Shown here: positions 24,061-37,577 of the stretch, piece by piece | Layout: every line of letters starts with the position of its first letter | Position numbering within the stretch: position 1 is the stretch's first letter | NCBI GenBank assembly: GCA_016748015.1 | Contig: JAAOMT010000770.1 | Coordinates: 40,231 to 104,230 of the forward strand | DNA: 64,000 nucleotides | Source of the DNA: Geosiphon pyriformis | Taxonomy: Eukaryota > Glomeromycota > Glomeromycetes > Archaeosporales > Geosiphonaceae | Direction of reading: 5' to 3' | Program-made: the position numbers and the translations under genes | Notes under the pieces: generated by a model | The model's database searches: none | Told to the model about the DNA's origin: nothing | Seen by the model: only the letters and a program-made list of their open reading frames with translations

Positions 24061-25618
24061 ACTTTGGTGTATAAATTAGTAAATCGGGAAAGTATCCATT
24101 TTTTAATCGGGCGTTACTTTTTTGAACTATGCCACAGCCGATCCTAAATTGGGATTATAAAATTAGCAAACCAGTACCTCCGATTCCTAAAGCGTATAAG
24201 AAAAGCTCCACTTAGTTCTGCAGATTTAGACTTGAAACATTTTAAACAAAGTAGAACTCTCCTTCTCATTCATTAGAGTTGAAAGACTAATATCTATTAT
24301 TTGTTAATTTACTTTTTTTTTAAAAAAAAAAAGGAAAGTTACAATATGTAAAAAAATTTCGTAATATTACTCTCATTTCTGTTTTTCACTACTTAATTTG
24401 TTAAAGGCCGCATGATCCAAATTTTGTTTAATATGAAAGTATTCATGGAACTCCTTATTTGCTAACCCATTTATTTGAATTTATATCAAGGGATAAAATT
24501 AAGTCATCAACTTATTCTGAATTTTTACTTCAAAATTTAAAATACTATTTAGCTTTAAAAAAATAATCACGAGATCTAAATAAAACTAATGATTTGAAAC
24601 CAAAAAAAAATTATAGTTAAAAAAACTGCTAAATAATTTAGGGTAGCAAAAAATAAACCTAAATCTCCGAAAAAATGAATTTTTGATAATTTTTTTTAAA
24701 ACACAAAAAAAATACCTTATTTGAAATGTTTTTTTTTTTTCAAATTCATTAACTTTAAAAAAAAAATTTGTAATCATTATGGCTTTGCGTATTGTTCAAT
24801 GAATTTGTTCTCTTAATTTGAATAAATTTTTAATATATAATTTATTAATTTCTATCAAATTTTTCATCCAAATATTTTTCAAAGAGAAAATTCTAACTGT
24901 AAAAAAAAAAAAAGGGGGACATTCATGAGCTGGTCAACTCCATCGCCTTTACTGTTTGTCCATACATGTCAATAGAAAATCTTTTATCGTAAACAACCAA
25001 TTTTTGGTGTTTGATAAACATGCTAGATAAATGGTCAAAATCTTTTGTTTGTTGTAGAAATAGGGATTTATTTGAGTTTTAAAAATGAGGCTCAGGCATT
25101 TTCAAGTTTCAAAATAAAAGTCTATTTTAAATGAATGGCTATTTTAAGTATATTTATTTATTTATTTGTATTCCAAGGTAACATTCTTTGAGGATAAATC
25201 AAGTATATCTCAAGATTGATCTCACGTACAAAAGTAAATATATATTTTTTTCGACTCCTCAATTCAGCGTCATAATTGTGATTAATTTTTTTTATTAAAG
25301 AAAAATTTACAATTCAATATTATGAAAGTGTTATCAAATAAGACAATTTGATTATATGCCAATACCTTTGAAATATATTAGTCACATATCTTCTAATACT
25401 ATTTTCATTAAAATACAATCAATACATCGGTAAGTTGAACAAAGTAATCAAAGAAATCTTTAAAGAAAAAAAGGAAGATTGATCTAAAATAATACAAATA
25501 CATATAGGTTTGAAGGAAAATTCCTCAAAAAAATTGGATAAGCCATCAGGGCAAAAATGTCTTTTTGAAATAATGTTTTGACCAGTTTTTCCAGCATTAA
25601 ATGGCATCAAAAATAAAA
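24061..25618. other. AT-rich spacer
   Basis: Nothing supported was seen apart from short homopolymer runs (for example an A-run before GGGGG near 24901-24918). It contains the 3' flank of receptor gene 3. Confidence 0.45.
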
Positions 25619-26929
25619 TTAAGATTTAAAAACTGATAATCTTACATTAGAATCAATTTGAATCTTCACACATTCATGTTTACATTTCATTTCTTTATCG
25701 GAATTCTCCGCGTCATTTTTGGAGACTGATTGTTGTGTATTCGATTTTGTTTCTCTAGCGTCAATTTTTGAAACATTTTTAATGCTGACTGTGGTCTTGG
25801 CTTTTGAATCTTCATGAGTATTACTGCTGTTTAGACGATTTCTTATTCTTGGGACTATTTCGCTTACAGATTTGATTGATACTATATTTCTTGTGAAACC
25901 ATAAATTATGCTGTTCACCGTGCCAGCCGAAGCGAGAAGACAGCCGCTCACAATAGTGCTGATTTATAGAATTTTACAAAGAAAAAATTAATGATATGCT
26001 TTTTGTAAGCTAAACTAAAAAAAAACTCACATTGAATGATGCTTACTATGAAAATGGGAAATCTGGACCTTTAGCAATAACAGTGAAACGTTCTATGAAT
26101 AAAAAAATATTAAATTTCAATCTCAAAAGTACAAATCTTAAAAAATAGTTTAGATACTCACGTAAGGCTAATGGAAATACGATTATAATGTAAACACCAG
26201 GATAATAAATCAATTTTCGTCTAACACGTTGTAAAACTTTTTTTGTATTATCCATTCTCATTACTCCCTGACGACGATATACTTTGATGAACATGAGCGA
26301 ATACAAAACTATCATGAAGACTGCCAGGAATGCAATGATTGCATAATGAAAAAGAATTCGATATGAAGCATAACTTTCACTGATCCAGCACCAAGAGCCT
26401 GTCGCGGAACCATAAAATGGAACCCCATTTTTCTGTAATGCCAATCCTATGAGGCCAAAAGCAAGACTTATCGACCAAATTAAAGCGGCACAAACTCGAA
26501 CATACCATTCAGGTTCAAATGAATGAACAACTACCATATATGTATGTAAACAAATAGCAGTTGCCCAAAATCCTGAAAAAAAAAAATTTGAACTCTGATA
26601 TAACTTATATTTCAAAAAGATTAAAAATCATGCGTTTCAAATTATAAATTTTTTTCACCTGAACCTATATCACCCAGATTAATCAAAATCCCTTGAGTCT
26701 CACAATATGAGTCTGATATCAGGTGCCCATGTGCCCACCATCTATATGTCATCATAAATCCAATGCTTTGAATCCAGTCTGAGAATAGCAAATTCATCAC
26801 TAGACGCGTTACCGTCTTGTTTGAAGTAGTTTGTCTCCAAATCCAGAGAAGCATTCCAGTCGTAGCGAAATTACTTATGGTACTAAAGATGCACATTGCA
26901 ATCATGCCTTTTTGTTCTTTTGTTGACAT
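25619..26929 (-). CDS. GPCR-like seven-helix receptor 3
   Basis: Exons in transcript order are 26929-26659, 26572-26162, 26092-26047 and 25958-25619. They total 1068 nt, 355 residues, with GT-AG introns at the same positions and phases as in receptors 1 and 2. Motifs match the paralogues: LVMNLLFSDWIQSIGFMM (TM2), GFWATAICLHTYMVVVHSFE (TM3; the Cys of the GCW seen in the other two is Phe here), GSWCWI in the extracellular loop, VYRRQ after TM5, YYPG and PLAL in TM6, and NSIIYGFTR in TM7. The ~100-residue tail is Lys/Ser/Asn-rich with several possible phosphorylation sites, and is unrelated in sequence to the other two tails. The gene is oriented opposite to its paralogues and divergent from the kelch gene, about 1 kb apart. 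Inferred G-protein-coupled receptor; ligand unknown. Confidence 0.88.
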
Positions 26930-27957
26930 TTTATATTATGAGGAAATACAAATTATTATTATTTTGTTTTGAAGTTTTAATCTAATGCCCTTTATTATCT
27001 GGTTTTTAGGAAATTCTGAAAATTAAAAAATTACAAGGATTAAAAGCATAACATGAAATTCTTTGTGAAAAAAAAAAAAACTGATAATTTCTTGTTAAAA
27101 TGATTCAAGTTAGGGAATATATACGCGCGAAAAAGATTGAAAATTCCTTTTTTGCTTTGTTACACTGTTGATCAACATACGGCGTATAAATAGATAAAAA
27201 AATTTATTTATACATTTACTAATATAAAGAAACGTGGCTGAGAAAGCTGTTCAACGATATGATTAAAAAAAAAAAAACATTTCCAATTAAATATTAGGTT
27301 TGAAAAACTGAGACAGTTTTCTTTAATCTGACCCCTAGCACCTGAAAAACATCATGAAGTCAAAATCTTTAAAGAGCACAAGGGATGGAAGACAGGTAAC
27401 TTGAAAATTTATTCTTAACAAAATTTTTTTTTAGATTTGGTCAACGTCATGAAATAATGAAAATCTGTTTATCTGTTTCCCCCAGCTGTTAATTAAGTCG
27501 GATAAATTAGAATCCTTGCCAAGATTTTACCTCATTCATCACCATTGATACAACTCATTCATTTTTATTTAAACTAAAATCTAATTAAAATTTCTCATAT
27601 CTCGTTCGCAAATTAAAAAGTTACTTTCATAACTTCAACCACATCGAATTTCAAAAAAAATTGAAATTTGAAGTTATGATTGTTTGTCTTATTATAAACC
27701 AAAAAAAATTATGACTGTTTCGCAAGATATTTCCCCGAATAGCAATTTCACGTCATCTTCATTTCATAATTTTAAATAATATAGTTTGAGTAATAATTGC
27801 GGATAAACTATGACTAATTCTAATACATGTGCGCCTACATGTACATGTACATTAATTAAAGTGCATTTCGTTTTCCCACTTGCAGTTTTAATAAAATATT
27901 AATATAAAGGACCTTTTTGAAAGAATATGGTTTGAATTTTTGAATACTATCATAACC
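26930..27957. promoter_or_regulatory. Shared divergent upstream region
   Basis: A 1-kb region between the divergent starts of receptor 3 and the kelch gene, presumably holding both promoters. A 14-bp perfect palindrome, TACATGTACATGTA (27836-27849), lies about 110 bp before the kelch ATG. It is the only obvious candidate protein-binding site. No function can be assigned. Confidence 0.35.
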
Positions 27958-29504
27958 ATGCCTTCACTTTTAAATTCACTAGTAATAGCATTTTTATCAT
28001 TTTCATCAATAGACCTTGTCTCAAGTCAAGCTCCGGGCACAAGATTTTCCCATTGTCTATTTACATATAATGACACATTATACATGTTTGGAGGAACAGT
28101 CGACTGGGGTGCCCAAGCAGCTACAAATTATTTTCATTCAGCGCAACTACCATTTAGTACTTTATCAACGCCATGGAAACCAGAAAATATAAACAATGCC
28201 GTTCCGCTACAGGATCCAGCATGTGTAGTTGAACCTTCTTTGGGATATGCTTTGGTTATTGGGGGTGGCAATGAATTAAAACTTCAAAATCCGGGGATTC
28301 AGATTTATAATTTCAAAACAAAGGAGTGGAATGAATCTGAATTAAAAAACACTTATTTTCCAACCTTTCCATCAGAATTAACAAAGTCTATATATCGACC
28401 CGCAGCTGTCCTTTTAGCACCAAAGTTAGTTTTTATGTATTTGGGCGGTTTCTCAGAAACTGATAGAGTACCAGGAAGTTACTTATTGGATCTTGGACAT
28501 ACTCCTTGGAAATGGACTGCTATCAGCCGCAATGTATTGTAAAAAAATTTTTGTAAAAATTGAAATTAATTATCATAGTTAACTTGGTGAACTTTTTATA
28601 GAGTACTCAGATAATTATGACTAGCCCCGGTCTAGCAAGCTCAAAAGGAAATGCCTTTATTTTTGGTGGTTTTTATCACCTGAATAATAGTTGGCCACCA
28701 TCAAATGATTCCTATATCTACAGTCAAATCTATGGATATCTACCTACTCCTTATACTATTCCAACCACTATCGCTGATGCTGTTGTTGGTGTTTTGAATG
28801 ATAAATTAATGGTTATTGTTTTGGAGACTGGGTCAAAAATTGAAAACCAACAAATGTTTGTGCTTCCTCTGGATTTAAGTACTATGAAATTGGGTATCCA
28901 AACAATTCCTACGGGTGTCCCTGCAAATACAAATAATACACTAATGAGAAATCGTGCTGGTTATGTTCAGCTCCCTGGGTCTGACACTATTGTGGTGAGC
29001 GATTTTTGAATTTTCATAATCATATGTCATTGTTTCTTTTGATTGCTATATTTATATTTAAATTTATAATTTAAATTCTAAAATCAGATATATGGAGGGG
29101 TTACTTCATGGCCAATGGGCAAAACATCAAGTAGTATGATAGCTTACAATATGACAACGGGAGCATGGACTACGAATGTAAATATTGTGAAAAATATTCC
29201 CTCAGATCAATACCAATTAGCAAAAGTAAACGGCTTGGATCTTGAAAATGGCTCAATATCCGGAACTACTAAATCATATGATGACCCAAAATCTTCGAAC
29301 TTATCAAAAGACCCAACCGACACAAAAAAAAAGGATAATCTTCCAACTAGTACTATAATAGGAATCTTGATTGGGGTGATCGGAGGATTGGGCCTATTGG
29401 GAGGTATATCTGCCTATATTTTCTTTTCATTAAAAAAGAAAAGATTACCAGCTGAAAAAATGGAGTCTATGCATGTGAACAATGAGGTATTTACTGGTCT
29501 ATAA
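27958..29504 (+). CDS. Secreted/membrane-anchored kelch-repeat protein
   Basis: Exons 27958-28533, 28602-28994 and 29088-29504 join in phase 0 to 1386 nt, 461 residues. The N-terminus is a signal peptide (MPSLLNSLVIAFLSF, cleavage likely near the SSQAPG junction). The body has kelch-type repeats typical of a beta-propeller: the first strand motif RFSHCLFTYNDTLYMFGG, then ALVIGGGNEL, LVFMYLGGFSE, NAFIFGGFYH and IYGGVTSW. Near the C-terminus a low-complexity Ser/Asp/Lys linker precedes a single membrane segment (IIGILIGVIGGLGLLGG...) and a short basic cytoplasmic tail (KKKRLPAEK). The topology is an extracellular propeller on one TM anchor. Its partner is unknown; propellers of this type usually bind proteins or sugars. 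Confidence 0.85.
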
Positions 29505-32500
29505 TTGTAAAAGATTTATAAGTGAATATAAGCAAGTAATAATTTTATATCAGAGGGTGTTTTATGGCGACGTTAGTCACATAAATATATGGTACCTTTT
29601 TTTGAGATGAACTTCTCGATTATTTAGATTTCGTGAGTAGTTTCTAATTTTTCGCATAATAATTTGGGCATCAATTCAAGGTTAAATAGTGAAGTTTATC
29701 GGAAAGAACAATTACATATTTCATTTCTCATCATTTGGCAGGTGTCGCTTTTCATTTCCTTCAATGTCTCAATGTTAGATTGTAGTTTTTATCTCCCAAG
29801 CTATTTTGCCACAAATTTTTTATTTAACTCCAGCCTAATTCACAACGCTTATGGTTTATATGTATTTTTTGTAAAAATATTTATACATTCTTTGTCCTTT
29901 AAAAAATAAATGAACATGAGTAAAAACTATGACAAGTTTTTCTTCCTTTAGGAAGGCTTTCTTAGTAATGTCGTAATTTTAATTTGTTATTTAATGTTCA
30001 AAATGAAAATTTTGAATTGTCGTATTTTTTTGTGATATTCTTGATATATAATGGTTAATATCTAATTTGAAATGTTTTTTACGTTAGAATTATTGATTTG
30101 AATTTTAAAGTTGATAAATAAACCAGGCCAAAAAATGAATAATTATGTTGATATTAATAATAAATAATTAAATTATTATTATTATTATTATATTATTTTA
30201 TGTTTTTTAATAAATTAAAATTACTTTGAAAGTTACTTTCTAATTTATCCTTGAAAAACAACCATTAAAAAAATTTTATTGAAATTAAATTTTTTTGTGA
30301 CGAAGTTAATAATTTGTGATAAAGAGTATAAAAAATATTATACTTTCACACGTCTTTATTTTTGCACCCGAATTTATATTGCTAACTTTGCCACAATACT
30401 GTGATTCGTCAAAATATCTCCTTTTATCTTACACTAACAAGTTTTTGAATAAATTTTATTTCCAGTATTTTTTATTTATATTTATTATTATTATTATCAT
30501 TATTATTATTATTATTATTATTATAAAACTTTTTATTGAAATTATTTTGCTTTTTGTTAATATAATAGATTTTTAAATCTTTCAACAAAATAGAAATTAA
30601 AATTTATATTTTATTAAGCACCTTTTTTAATTAAAAATTTATATTATTATTTCTGATTTTATAAATCTTCCAATATTTTAATAATTATTTTTAAAATATA
30701 TTTTTAAAAATTTACATTTTCAATTTTTTTAATTCTTTTCACAACTTTAAAGATGTAGAAAAATTTTGATTTTATAATCACACCAGAACAAAAAGTAAAA
30801 AAGAAGCAATTATTATTTTTTCTATAGTAAATAATAATGTCACAACCTAAAAGGTTCTTTCAGTTGTAAAAACAGTTAAATAAACACATTTTTTCTCAAT
30901 ATTTCTGGTGTAATACAGTTTTTAGCTGTTCTAAAAGCACTCTTTTTGTTTTTGATTAAAAATTTTTCTCTAGTCAAAGTTTTATTAAAAACAATACACC
31001 AAAACTAGTCTTATTATTATTATTACCATTATTATAAAAAGCCCCAAAATTTTTAACAACAAATTTCTTTAAAATACGAGAAAATAGTATTTTTACTGTT
31101 TTGAAGCCTTTTTTTTTGTAAAATAAACTTTATTTTCCAATATTTCATTACTAATTACAGTGTTTACTTCTGTTTTGGCTATAAACAATGATTCTTTTTT
31201 GGCTTTGAACAATAACAATAACAATATGTTTGCTAAATTAGACTTGGATTAACATTTGGCTGTATTGTCTAATACAGACAATTCTAATTAATTATAAAAG
31301 TCAAAGAGTGGTATATTAACACACATTATTATTAAAATTTAGTTTGCTAAATTTTTTATTATTTATTAATTACAAAGTTATACGAAGTATTTGTTTTTGT
31401 TTTTGGTGTTGTTGTTTTTTAAAATATTTATTAAACATTATTTAATAATATTAAATGTGATTAATAAAGTATTTGCTATTAAATTCAGGTTTGATAACTT
31501 GTAATAATATGCTGTTATTTATTTAAGTCTTTAACTTTGCTAAAACTGTTTTTATTTGTTGGTTATTTCTAATAAAAACAGAATTCAAATTTTTCTTTTT
31601 TTAAATTAAAAAGCTAATTAATTTTTTTTGGTTATACAATCTTTAAAATAAGTAATATAATTATTTAAATATATAATCAAATATATTTTATTTTCTGGTT
31701 ATTTAAAATAATTGATATTAATTAAATGTTATTATTATTTTTAAATTCAAATTTTTTTTTAATACTGTTATTATTAAAACTGATACATTAAAGAAAGCTA
31801 TATTTTTAAATATTGATAAATCACAAGTATTAAAGTTTAAATCACTTGGTTCTTGGTTGTAAAATCACTTTTTTGGTTTATTTTAGTCTGTCTTAAGCTT
31901 TTTGTTATATTTAAAATTTTGCTTTATATCTAAAGTTACTGTTTTATTGTTTTTTTTTAATATGTTTAATAAAAAATTTGGATTCTTATTAAATTTTTTA
32001 AAAAACTAATTATTTTACTTAATATACTTAATAAAATTAGTAATTTTTTAAATAATAAAAAGATAAATGTCAGAACTAATTTTATTGTAAGTAAAAAAAA
32101 CATTTGGTAATTTGGTAATTTTGTGGACTTTGCAGGCCTTTAAGATTAAAACCAGTAAAAAATCGATTAAGAGTTTATTCAAAATAGTATTTATTAGAAT
32201 TGTTGTATAAACAAAATAGATACACTAGATCTGTTTTTAAAGTGTAATCTAAAATAGTCTTAATGTATAACAATTGGATTTTACAAAAATAGCTGGTAGT
32301 TAGACTGGACTTCGAAAAAAATGAAAAATTTTAATTATTAAAAATTACATATTTTTTGTTCTTTTCAAAATATATATATTCTTCTTTATCATTGAAAGTT
32401 TATAAGGAAAATTTTCTAAACTGCTTTAAATGCAAGCTTTTAAGAATATCTTGAAAATTCAAAAAATATTTCTGGTATGACACATCTGATGATGCAATTG

Positions 32501-33769
32501 ATTTTGTAGTTTCTTTTTCCTATTAATTATATTATTATTTTATTAATAAAATGCCAAGAGGTTCATTCATTTATAAATTCTAAATATACAAAAGTTTGAT
32601 AATAATTAATTAAACGTATCTTTGAAATTTAATCACTCATTAATTTCTCAATTAATAAGATTAATCATACTTGATCCATAATTTAGCATTAATATGGGGC
32701 AATTGAAAATCTTTTTATTTTCGAATTATTTTAGACTCAATCGATTTCAGTTTTAAGGGAAATATGAAAATTTCTTAGCAAAAAAGATTGCCTAAATTGT
32801 TCATTTCAAAAGTGGTGAAAATTTTCAAATCCATCTTTGGCACTTGTTACTTAATTTTGCAAAATTAAAACTTATATAGTTTATAATTTAATAATTTTGG
32901 AATATATAATATTAAGTTTAAACAAAATCATCTAACTAAAGTAATAATTTTTCAAAATATTTTGCCATTTTGTTATAATTTATGATTATTAAAAATAGGG
33001 GCAAATGGATTCCTTATTAATACTTTTAAGTTTTCAAATATGTATTTTATAGATGATTTTGTGCAGTAGTTGTGAAATTGCAAAATTTATAATTTTTTTC
33101 ATATTAAATATTTATTTATTATCTGTTTCATTTCTATCTTGATGAAACCCACTTAGCGAGAGGAGAGAGTACATTGTGAATTTTTACTTAACTAAACACT
33201 ATTTTAAATTTTATTTAATGGCAAAGCACATAATCTAATACAATAATACTTTGTGTGCCCGCTGTCATTAAAAATACAAGTCTCAATTTGGCGAGGCATT
33301 GATCAAACTAAATTATGATAAAACTTGTGTGAAATTCCTTCAAAATTTTTTTTTTGGTATATTGACTTCAAGAATATAAAAATTTATCCAATTAGTTTAA
33401 GTTTAATTCTTTCAATTAATGACTGTTATTGCAAACAGAAAAATTATCACAGCAACTTAACATTAACATTATTAATAAACCTAAACCAAAAAATATAAAT
33501 AAATATTTATTTAAAATATTTAAATCAAAAATCAATAAAAAACAATTATGTATACTCAACGGAAATTAAATTATAAATTGTATTTTGCTATATGAATACT
33601 CTTTTTGATTTCTATACTACAAAAGATAGTAGTAACTTTGCTAAAAGAACTATATCAAAAACAGGCCATTTAAAACAATTTTTTTGACAGAATTACAGAG
33701 GTTTAAGGTAAAAATTTAATGATAAATACTTTTTTTTAGCCAATTAAAGTTTTTGCTTTAGAATATATA
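29505..33769. other. AT desert, left part
   Basis: Overwhelmingly A/T sequence with no supported gene. It holds a (TTA)n microsatellite at about 30482-30524. It also holds a short inverted pair, ACACCAGAA at 30780-30788 and TTCTGGTGT at 30903-30911, which may bound a ~130-bp mini-element. The first few hundred bases are probably the kelch gene 3' UTR. Confidence 0.5.
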
Positions 33770-33808
33770 AGGCGTGTTGCAACAAAACCAGACAAAGTTA
33801 ATATTTGA
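33770..33808 (+). repeat. Left terminal inverted repeat
   Basis: Left copy of the 39-base repeat. The core GTTGCAACAAAACCAG is identical in both ends. Confidence 0.85.
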
Positions 33809-36800
33809 TGCTATGCAGTAGTATTTAATTTTCTTAGCTAAAAAGACCTGCGAACATTTACAACATTTTTATAGTCAAACATTCTTATTGTGAGTGTTAG
33901 CAGGGGGTTTTAATATTTTGCTAATACTTTTCTTGAGAATAATCTATTTCTGATAATTCTATCTGCCAAAAGATATGTTTGACTCTCTTACTTATTAGCA
34001 CTGTATTAAAGAAAATATTTCTGTAAGTATATTTAATAATTTACATCTATTTGCTTAATTTATTCTGTTTATTTTACTTATATTCACTTTTTAGTTATTT
34101 ATCTAATTACAAGAGACTTTTCACTAAAGATAACTAATTGCTAACAAATAAATTAAATTATGTTTAATATTAATTTTGTCACAAAATAACTTCAAATATT
34201 GCCTGTTTTTTATTCATTCTACTCCTATTTTCTCATTTTTAGTTATCAAACAGTCTATTTTAACCAACATCTCCACATTTTTAAATGTTTTTGGATTAAA
34301 ACTATGGAACTTATTATTAAAACTAATGTTTTTTGCTATAAGTATTTGTAAAATTTAAAAAAAAAGTTAAAAAATTACATCAAAAGATATTTTTACTTTG
34401 CAATTATATAGATAAGATTTATTTTATAAAAATCTATTTTTTAATACCAATAATCTTAAAGAACTGTTAATAGAGTAATTAAATTATTAAAAAAAGATTC
34501 TTTATATTATATGAATTCAATAAAGCACAAAAAACACCAGAAATTTGGGTTATTATTAAGAGTTTTTAGTTGTTAATAGTTATAAGTGCACAAATATTTA
34601 ACAAATTAATATGAATATATTAACTTATAACTCGGCTAATAAAAAATGGTTATTATTATTATTTGTAAATTAAGTCTTGTTTATAAATACATAATCTATT
34701 TGTTATTATTTACTTATTTAATTGTTTTTTTTTAAATAATAGTATTTTTCAAGAAAGTTATTGTCAATAAAAGCCAAAATACTTTCTGAATATTTTTAAA
34801 TAATGCTTTTTAATTTAATTAAAATAAAATCAAAAATTTTAAATTTTAAAGTGATTTTTTATTGCATTTATCTAATTGCTTAAAAAAAGCACAAAATTAA
34901 TTTTTTATGAACAAATTTAATAAATTTTACGAAACAACCAACAAAATTGGTAATTAATAGCTAAAAACTTTTTAAATAATTAGAAATATAAATTCTTATT
35001 ATATATATTTTCGGTATTATTGTTTACAAACATTTATTTTTTACAAATTTAAGATTTTTTAACATTATTAAGTTTTTGAGAAAATTATATTTTAATAAAC
35101 AGCAGATATAATGTTTTTTTGATAAATATACACAGAACAAAAAATTATAATAAATTATAATATTGTTGTTAATATATATTTAAAATTAAATAAATATGTT
35201 TTATAGCTTAATTAATATTATGCTTTGTTATTTGCTTTTTAATAAAACATTTAACATAATTTGTCTTTTTAAATATGTTATTACCAAGAATTTTCAAGAA
35301 AAAACCAATAAAACAAAGAATTATTTTATAAAATCAAACAAAACTTCTCTATTAATCAGCAAAAAAAAATTCATAATTGTTGTATCTTTAAAAAAATAGT
35401 TTATTACTTTTTAATAAACAAATTACAAATACTATTAATCTTTTTTAATAATATATATATTAAAATAAAAAAATAAAAACAAGCTAATTTTTTAAAAACA
35501 AAATAAATAGCAGTTTTTATTGTATGGTCTTGGCTTTTATAAACTTATTTATTAAAAACCACATTATTTTTCAAAAGTATTTAAATGTTTTTTTAAAATA
35601 TTGTGGTAAATCCTTGAATATTTTAAAGATATTAAAAGAATAATATCTGGTTACTTATACAAAATATCTAAAATATTTATAAATAGTTTTTATAAAATAC
35701 AAGTTTTTTGAAAGAGTGTATATAATATAAAATGGTTAAAAATATTGATAAACTGAAAATTTGATATTTGTTTTAAAGCTTATACTTATTAAAGACTTCA
35801 ACTTTTTTAATATAATATTTAAATTTAAAAACTTTACTTTGCTAAAAGTTTTAAATTATTTACTTTGCATATAAAAATAAATATTTTAGCTATTTTTATT
35901 GGCAGTTTAATGATCAATTAAACAAAAATATTAGTATGATGTATTTTTAACATAATATTACTTTTATAACTGTATAAATAACTGTATTAAAAATAAAAAT
36001 AACAATATTTAACAAATTAATTATTAATTATTGTCTAAGATATACAATTTTTTTTGGCCAATTAATTTTATAATTGCTTTTATTTATATTAATCTAAGAT
36101 ATTTTGATGTTTTAAATAATATTACTGTTAGTAACTACTAATTGAAAATTAAAAGTAATAGAAGATACAAGCAATTTGGCAAATTTGAATGTTATTTTTT
36201 GTTTTAATTAGTCGTAATTTCAGTTTAAGTTTTTTAGTTGTATTGAAAATCTATAAATCAAGAAAAAACTATTTTTTTTAAACTTTCTTATTTATATATT
36301 GGGATATAACGAGTTTATAATAATTTACAATAATATTATAAATTGTATAACAGTATTCATAGCTAAATACAAACATCTTTTATAAAACAGCAATAATAAT
36401 TAACAGTAATAGCTGTCTGAATTAATGCTTACATTAAGTTTATTATAAACCACAGAAATTACAGTATTATTAAAAGCATTTTGAAAAAACATAAGATAAA
36501 AAAATTTGTTTCTTATATTTTTAAAATATCTGTATGAAGGCTCTAAAAAATATTTAAATATAGAAAAATTATTTATAAAATTTATTAGGAAAAAAAATCA
36601 TTAAACAAGCATTAAAAATTCTAACCAAGAATTAAGAAAAAAACATTAGAAAAGTAACAAGATAAGTAAAGTATTTTTAATATATTATTCCAAAAAATTG
36701 TATATAAAATATTACATTGTTATAATAATTGAATACAAAAAAACAACCGAGTTTTTAAAAGTAGATTGTAATTTTAGTTATTTTTTAAAACTTTTCAAGT

Positions 36801-37538
36801 TCATTTTAAAAAGATCAAATTATTTGTTAAATAATTGTTTTTATGATAACTTTATAATATACTTAAATAAAAAACCAATATAAATATAATTTTTGTAATA
36901 AACAATTTTTTGTTAAATTATATCAAGATTTATGGCTTATTCAACTTGTTAAGAAATGTTAATTAAGTTATTTAAATAATTATTTTTTTACTAGTAGAAA
37001 AAAGTTTCAAGTCTGTTTATTGTGATTTTTTGGCTGAAAAAAAAAGGTTTTTTGTGTACTTTATTAATTAATTTTGCAAATCCAAATCAAACTAATTTAC
37101 ATAATAATCGTGAAGATTTGCAAAATAACTTTTAATTCAAAGGTTGTAAAGAAAAAAAGCCAAAAATTCATATAATTAAGCCCAAAATATTTATTTATTT
37201 TATTTAGATTAACAAATCAGCAAGTATATTAATATTAAGCATTTTAGAAATTTAATTCAAGAAACTGTTTAGCATGAAAAAGTTTTAAATTTTTTTATTT
37301 GTTTGTATTGCTTAATTAAACAAATATTCCAACAAAAAGAGAAGTAGCTAAAAATTGTTTCTGGCTGAAATAAATTTTATTTTATCCTATTACTATTTAC
37401 AAGTTTGCTTCTTTTAATATATTCTTTTAACAATTTTTTGAAAATTTTAAAATGAAAAGAAAAAGTAAAAAAACCTTATGAAAAATTTACTAAACTATTT
37501 GAAAAAAAAAATGCTAATTATCTTATAATAGAATACTG

Positions 37539-37577
37539 TCAAATGTTTACTTTGCCTGGTTTTGTTGCAACATGCCT
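37539..37577 (-). repeat. Right terminal inverted repeat
   Basis: Right copy in inverse orientation, differing from the left copy at 4 of 39 positions. Confidence 0.85.

Larger units (their letters stand above)
33770..37577. mobile_element. 3.8-kb AT-rich element with 39-bp terminal inverted repeats
   Basis: A 39-base block at 33770-33808 starts AGGCGTGTTGCAACAAAACC. It recurs in reverse complement at 37539-37577, with 35 of 39 positions equal and no gaps. The repeats are richer in G and C than the interior. The interior is AT-only, with no reading frame of coding quality. This fits a non-autonomous or fully decayed DNA transposon. A clear target-site duplication was not found; the outer flanks (TATATA on the left, CATATTA on the right) are both AT-rich. 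The element sits at the right part of the AT desert and its right end marks the return to ordinary composition. Confidence 0.7.

Noticed and set aside
30316-30576. 86-codon hydrophobic frame
   Set aside because: Its hydrophobic part is a polyisoleucine run read from a (TTA)n microsatellite.
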